DNA from: Orbilia blumenaviensis
Lineage: Eukaryota > Ascomycota > Orbiliomycetes > Orbiliales > Orbiliaceae
Assembly: GCA_036872755.1 (NCBI GenBank)
Contig: JAVHNS010000007.1
Coordinates: 558,001-622,000 of the forward strand
DNA length: 64,000 nt
Direction of reading: 5' to 3'
A model generated the notes under the pieces. The model made no database searches and had not been told where the DNA came from. It saw only the letters and a program-made list of their open reading frames with translations. Shown in pieces: positions 58,748-64,000 of the stretch; positions within the stretch are counted from its first letter, which is position 1; each line of letters opens with the position of its first letter. The position numbers and the translations under genes are program-made.

Positions 58748-61700
58748 ATGGCCCAGCAATTCCAGATAAACCCCATCCTTCAGCAGTTGGGGGATGCCGA
58801 CAGCGACTTCCGATTTATGGCCCTCAACGATCTGTATTCGCTTGTCACCTCGTCTTCGAATACCATCCCCAGTGACTCTGGGTCCACCACTTCGCGTCTT
58901 ATTGATGGGGTTGTTAAGGCTTTGGATGATACGAATGGGGAGGTGCAAAATTTGGCTGTTAAGTGGTTAGTATTTACCTACCTATCTACCCATTCTTCTG
59001 TTTATTTTAGATCTATTCTTTTGGTTTTAATTATATATATATGTATATATGCTAATCGGGGTTTTTAATTTTTATTATGATAGCCTGGCACCGCTCTCCC
59101 TCAAGATTAAGGACCTACAGCTCCGGGACCTGTTCGGAAAGCTTACCGAGTTGATCGGTTCTTCCAGCGACCCCTCCATCCCTGCCACTGCCCTACGCCT
59201 GGTCATTGCTTCCCTATCAAGATTTGGAGCTTCGGCTAGCGGTAGCTCGACCACAGCTTTGCAGACCGCTCAGCAATCCATCCACCACGTCGTGATCCCC
59301 AAGCTCCTGACCATCCTTGCCCCCGGTGCTACCACCAAGTCTGGCCAGGGAGTCTCCATCGATGTTGTTGATATCCTCATCGAAGTCCTGCGATCCTTCG
59401 GGGATACCATCGATCCCAATGATCTTGAGAAGCTCCAGCCCGCGCTTCTATCCCTGATTGAGAACGAGAAAGCCTCTTCGGTCGTAAAGAAGCGTGCGGT
59501 TACCGCTCTCGCTTCGTTGGGAATCTATGCCTCCGATTCACTGCTCAGCAGGACCGTTTCACATCTGATCATGGTCTTCCGGGCATCCCATATCTCCCCG
59601 CATATGCAAAGACTGCTGGTTTCGATCGCTGGCGCGCTTTCGAGGTCTACGCCTAAGAGGTTTGGACCTTACCTGAAGACGTTGGCGCCGTTTGTGATCG
59701 CTTTGGTCGATGGACATGATTTGGAGAGGGATGAAGATGATTCCGAGCCGCAGACTGAGCAGGATGAAGTCCGAGAGGCGGCGCTTGCGGCGCTCGAGTC
59801 CTTCTTGGCGCATTGTTCGGTTGAGATGAAGGGGTTTACTACGGAGGTTATCAATGCTGGGTTGTTGTATTTGAAGTATGATCCGAATTATGTTGAGGAG
59901 GATGAGGATGAGGAGATGGGGGGTACACAGGCTGAGGATGATGAGGAAGATGATGCGGATAATCTTGATGATGAGGAGTTTGAGGATGAAGGAGGGCTTA
60001 GTGATGATGATGATATCTCGTGGAAGGTGCGACGTGGGGCTGCGAAGCTTCTTAGCACCGTTATTAGCACCAGGGCGGATGATCTGTTGAAGGAGACTTT
60101 GTACAGAGAGGTTGCTCCGTCGTTGGTTAAGCGGTTTTCGGAGCGGGAGGAGAATGTGCGTCTTGAGGTTTTGGCGACCACGACGACGCTTATTCGCAAG
60201 ACCAGGGATTTGGCGTATTCTGGCTCGGGATCTTCTAAGAGGATTGTGGCGGTCAAGAAGCGTCGCAGAGGGTCGGATATTAGTATGTACGAGCAGGAGA
60301 AGTCGATGATGGCGCCGCCGGATCAGCCTTCTGCCTCGCATGCGCTTCAGAAGCTTTCGCCGCAGTTGGCTAAGTCTTCTGCTAAGCTGTTGAAGAATCC
60401 GAGTTTGAATACCAGGCAGACTACCGTTGATCTGTTGTCTGCTTTGATCACTGCGCTGCCGGATCCGAATGATACTTTGAAGATTGTTTTGCCGCCGGCG
60501 GTTAATATTGTGGCTGCGAATGAGGGTGGTGCTCACTCTGCGCCGGCTTCTGCGGCTGCGTCGGGTAGTGCGGCGGCGTCTTCTTCGTCGTTGAGGATTG
60601 AGGCGCTTAAGTTTTTGAGTACGGCTTTCGTTGAGGGTGGTGATGAGGCGCTTAAGCCTTCGCTCAAGGATATTGTTAAGGCTGTTGCCGGGGCTGCGTT
60701 GGACAAGTTTTACAAGATCTCGGGACAGGCTCTTACGACTGCTTCCGAACTGCTTACGTTGCTGGCTCATGAGATTGCGGTTGAGGATGTTTCGCTGTTC
60801 AAGGTTCTTTACGATTCTATTGTTGCGAAGGTTCAGCAGACGGATGCTGATTTGGAGGTTCGAGAGCGTGCTATTGAGGCTCTGGGGAGTTTGATCACGG
60901 TTACGACTGGGACGCAGTATTTGGATAAGGATAGCAGGGTTCTTGCGTTTACGATGCTACTTGAGCGGTTGCGCAATGAGACTACGAGGTTGACTACCGT
61001 TCGCGCTATCGAGAAGCTTGCGCATGAGCTGCTTCCGGAAGACCTTTCAGCGGCTTGGGTTAAGGCTGTTATCTCTGAGCTTGGAGCTCAGCTTAGGAAG
61101 GCCAATCGTGCGCTTCGCGGGTCCAGCTTGGTTGCGCTTAGAGCTATGGTTTTGAACCCTAACGTTCAGCCGGCTTTGTCTGCTGAGACCGCTGATGAGC
61201 TGGTTACTGTTCTGACGCCGTTGTTGTCGTCTAGTGATCTTCATCTTTGCGGGCCTGCGCTGCAGATTTTGTCGGTGCTGGTTACCGGGGGGATTAGGCT
61301 TAAACCTGAGGTTATGACGGGATTGTCTAGTCTTGGGCAGAGTCCGCTTATTGGAGGACCGCTGGAGGCGCTTTTGGGACTGGTTCGCAGTGCTACGGCT
61401 AAGGGACAAGGAAATGATATTTTACAGCAGTACATGAACCTCGGCGTGAACGGTAACACCGTTGTCGTGGCGAAGGTCATCGGTACTGTTCTTTCCACTG
61501 GAGCGGACTCCGGACAGCAGCTCGATGTGTCGCTGGCGAGTTTTGTGAATAAAATCCAGAGCAGCGGGGATGGGAAGACGAAGGGGTTGGCGTTGATGGT
61601 GCTAGGGGAGGCAGGGTTGAACGGGCATGGGGAGTTTTCGTTGGGGCCGGATATTTTTATAAAGCAGTTGAAGTCGGAGAGTGAGGATGTGCCGTTGGCG

Positions 61701-62959
61701 GCTGCTACGGCGCTGGGGCTTGCTGGGGTGGGGAATCCGCAGCATTTTGTGCCGGCTATTATTAGGGAGTTTGAGGGGAGTGGGAGGAGTCCGAAGGATC
61801 AGTATTTGTTGTTGCATTCTTATAAGGAGGTTTGTTGTTTCCCTTTCTTCTTCTTCGTTCTCTACTTTTCGTATACTTCTTGTTTTTTTGGGGGGGGTTG
61901 TGCTAATTGTGGGTTTTTTTTTTGGGTGTGTATAGATTCTTCAGCACTCGGTGCAGAAGCCGGAGAATATCAGCCAGTTTGGGACGGAGATCTGGAATCA
62001 TCTGATCACGGCGGCGAAGCATGAGGAGAGCAAGAGTATTGCTGCTGAGTGTGTGGGGCGGTTGGCGATTATTGATCCGAGGGCGTATATTCCCGGTCTA
62101 CAGGTACATAAATTTCCTTTTTACTAATTATAATATACTACAAAATGGGTAGCTAACAATTAGGGGGTTGATATAGCAACAACTGAGTGATCCAGACCCA
62201 GCGGTCCGAGGAGTCGTCATCTCCGGTCTGCGCTACACGTTGACCGACACCACCGGCAGCTTCGATGCCTTCCTCCAACCCGTCGTTACCGAACTTCTGG
62301 TCACGATGCTCAACGATCCCAACCTGGACAACAGGAAGCTAGCGCTGACAACCCTCAACTCCGCGGCACATAGCAAAGCCAGCCTGGTTAAAGCGAACCT
62401 GTCATCGTTGCTCCCGCTCGTCTACCAGGAAACGATCATTAAACCTGAGCTTATTCGCGAGGTGCAAATGGGACCGTTTAAACATAAGGTAGACGATGGG
62501 TTGGAGCTTCGTAAGACGGCTTATGATACGCTTTTCACGATTATTGAGGTTGCGTACGCACGGATGAACCCTGCGCAGATATACGATCGTATCATAGCCG
62601 GGTTGGGGGATGAGCATGAAGTTCAGATTATTTGTAATCTGATGCTTGGGAAGCTTGTGGTTATCGGGAAGGATGATGTTGTTAAACGGTTGGATAGCAT
62701 TGCGGAGAAGTATAAGGTTACGCTGTCTATCAAGGCGAAGGATAATGCGGTTAAGCAGGAGTTGGAGAAGATGAGTGAGTTGAATAGGTCGATTTTGAGG
62801 ACTACGTTGGCTATTCAGGGACAGGTTGTGGGGAGTGGCGGGGTTTGTCATGAGCAGGGTTGGGTGGGGTTTTATGAGTGGGTTAAGCAGAATCATGGGG
62901 GTGAGTTGGGGAGTTTGGAGAAGGAGGAGGCGAAGGCGGGGAAGGGGGTTGGGATTTAG
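58748..62959 (+). CDS. CAND1: Cullin exchange factor CAND1/TIP120 (four exons)
   Basis: A 1304-residue HEAT-repeat protein that wraps around unneddylated cullin-RBX1 and exchanges F-box and other substrate receptors. Exons are 58748-58965, 59084-61829, 61936-62103 and 62177-62959. The start MAQQFQINPILQQLGDADSD and FRFMALNDLY is the typical N-terminus. EVQNLAVKC joins to LAPLSLKIKDLQL across intron 1, both nearly invariant. An acidic loop lies near residues 343-385 (EEDEDEEMGGTQAEDDEED), followed by DDDISWKVRRGAAKLL, as in other CAND1 proteins. The C-terminal TIP120 domain is in exons 3-4: FGTEIWNHLI, NRKLALTTLNSAAHSKA, FKHKVDDGLELRKTAYDTLF, and DVVKRLDSIAEKYKVTLSIKAKDNAVKQE (in parts). The gene is intact, whereas in Aspergillus CandA is encoded by two separate genes. 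Confidence 0.97.
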
Positions 62960-64000
62960 AGGCTTTTTCTTCTTTTTCTTCTTCTTCTTCTCACTTTTTT
63001 TTCTCTCTCGGTCCTTGAAGTAAAGTGAAGTGAAGTGGGCTGGGTTTTTATGGTTATTATTTCGTGCCGATGGTTTTCTGTTTTGTTCTTTAACGGGCTT
63101 TTTTTTGTTAATGTTTTTTTTTTTTATATGGTGGATACAATAGTGGCGGCGGTGATGGTGATATATGGACTTCGAAGCGGGATTCATAGCTGAGAGAAAT
63201 TGAATAATATATTATATAGTATCAGTATCATTTCGTATACGGTCTTTAAAGCGCCGGGTTTATATATAAGGTTGCATGCAACGGATCCGGAGTTAATTGA
63301 TGTGATATTGTATTGTATTGTGTGGTATTGCGAGGGTAGTACTACTTGTGAAATTCTTATAACTATAATTTGTGGAAAGAGTATTGGTGTAATGGTATTA
63401 CATAGTTATATGCCTACCTATATACCTATATATGAAGAATTTCGAACAAAAGGGCGCAACTGTAGGGAGGTTGTAATGTCGCTGCAATGTGTCGTTGTAA
63501 TGTTGTTAGTATCTAGTGCCGCTGCTGCACTATCACCTTCTATAGTGTCTTTGATATGTAACATCATTAGGTGTATACATTATTTATGCTCGACTGCTCT
63601 GTTACAGAGTAGAAGGGATAGAGTAACCCTGCGGGTGAGGGTTTATATGGGGAGGGTTATATACCCACCCGACTGATTTGGTATACAAAACCCACTTTTA
63701 ACAATACCCATTTCGAATAATCACATATCAACCCAATTAAATAAGTAAGCACCCACTGATTCACAGACTGGTTTGCGAGGCTGATAATTAAATTCACATG
63801 GTGGTTTATAAGTTAATAGTTAATTTATATACAGGTTGGCAGTTGATTCATGAAGTGGTTCGATTTTTTGACCTGAGTGGATGTTATAGGCGGGAAATCA
63901 ACTACCAAAAAACTTTAATTATTAATGGTTTCTCGTTAAACAGCTATCAAGCTGGCAGTCGGGTGAAATGTACGGCGGTAGACGCCCATCTTCTACATAG
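62960..64000. other. 3' region of CAND1 and window end
   Basis: A CTT-rich run (about 62966-62992) and T runs follow the CAND1 stop codon and suit its 3' untranslated region. From 63200 on the DNA is A/T-rich without a convincing coding exon, tRNA or repeat. A 158-codon open frame at 63200-63676 has random composition and no family resemblance. Confidence 0.5.

Noticed and set aside
59559..60770. 403-codon minus-strand open frame opposite CAND1
   Set aside because: It is the antisense of a clear CAND1 exon, is dominated by Arg/Leu/Ile from reversed acidic and helical codons, and shows no family motif.
63200..63676. 158-codon open frame near the window end
   Set aside because: A/T-driven composition without family resemblance; likely non-coding.

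Overview
The window is nuclear DNA of a filamentous ascomycete (Pezizomycotina). Sixteen protein genes can be placed with a product; most are split by short GT-AG introns with CTAAC/CTGAC-like branch sites, and intergenic DNA is rich in microsatellites and A/T homopolymers. Fairly dense introns (10 exons in the uridine kinase gene) and an unsplit CAND1 gene hint at a lineage outside Aspergillaceae, perhaps an early-diverging one, but I cannot name the species. Exon coordinates were derived by hand from splice signals, frame continuity and family resemblance. A seventeenth gene is recognisable only as a mitochondrial-type protein of unknown function.

Layout. 0.6-2.2 kb: two nuclear genes for oxidative phosphorylation, ATP synthase subunit f and complex I NDUFS4, diverge from a 321 bp promoter. 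2.5-6.7 kb: uridine kinase and a MAK32-type pfkB protein, also divergent. 7.2-8.5 kb: the GID ubiquitin-ligase subunit GID8, whose third intron carries a box C/D snoRNA of the U32/snR40 type. 9.2-16.7 kb: a run of four ribosome-assembly genes (ESF2, NMD3, NOP53, ESF1); a fifth, UTP8, lies at 39.7-42.7 kb. 18.0-22.6 kb: mitochondrial RNA polymerase RPO41. 23.3-38.5 kb: IML1 and LST4, subunits of two GAP complexes of the Rag/Gtr-TORC1 nutrient pathway, flanking a 6 kb gene-empty interval. 43.3-47.6 kb: ELG1 (PCNA unloader). 47.6-53.4 kb: repeat-rich intergenic DNA that ends in a leader almost free of ATG. 53.4-55.2 kb: STE50. 56.3-57.3 kb: the Lys/Glu-rich mitochondrial-type protein. 58.7-63.0 kb: CAND1.

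Functional themes are ribosome production (five assembly factors and one rRNA-modification guide RNA), mitochondrial energy and transcription (ATP17, NDUFS4, RPO41), nutrient signalling to TORC1 (IML1, LST4), and ubiquitin-ligase control (GID8, CAND1). No transposon, CRISPR array, tRNA or rRNA gene, or biosynthetic cluster was seen. The most notable item is the intronic snoRNA: it has paired C/D and C'/D' boxes, a closing stem, and a guide matching 18S rRNA at the site modified by U32/snR40.
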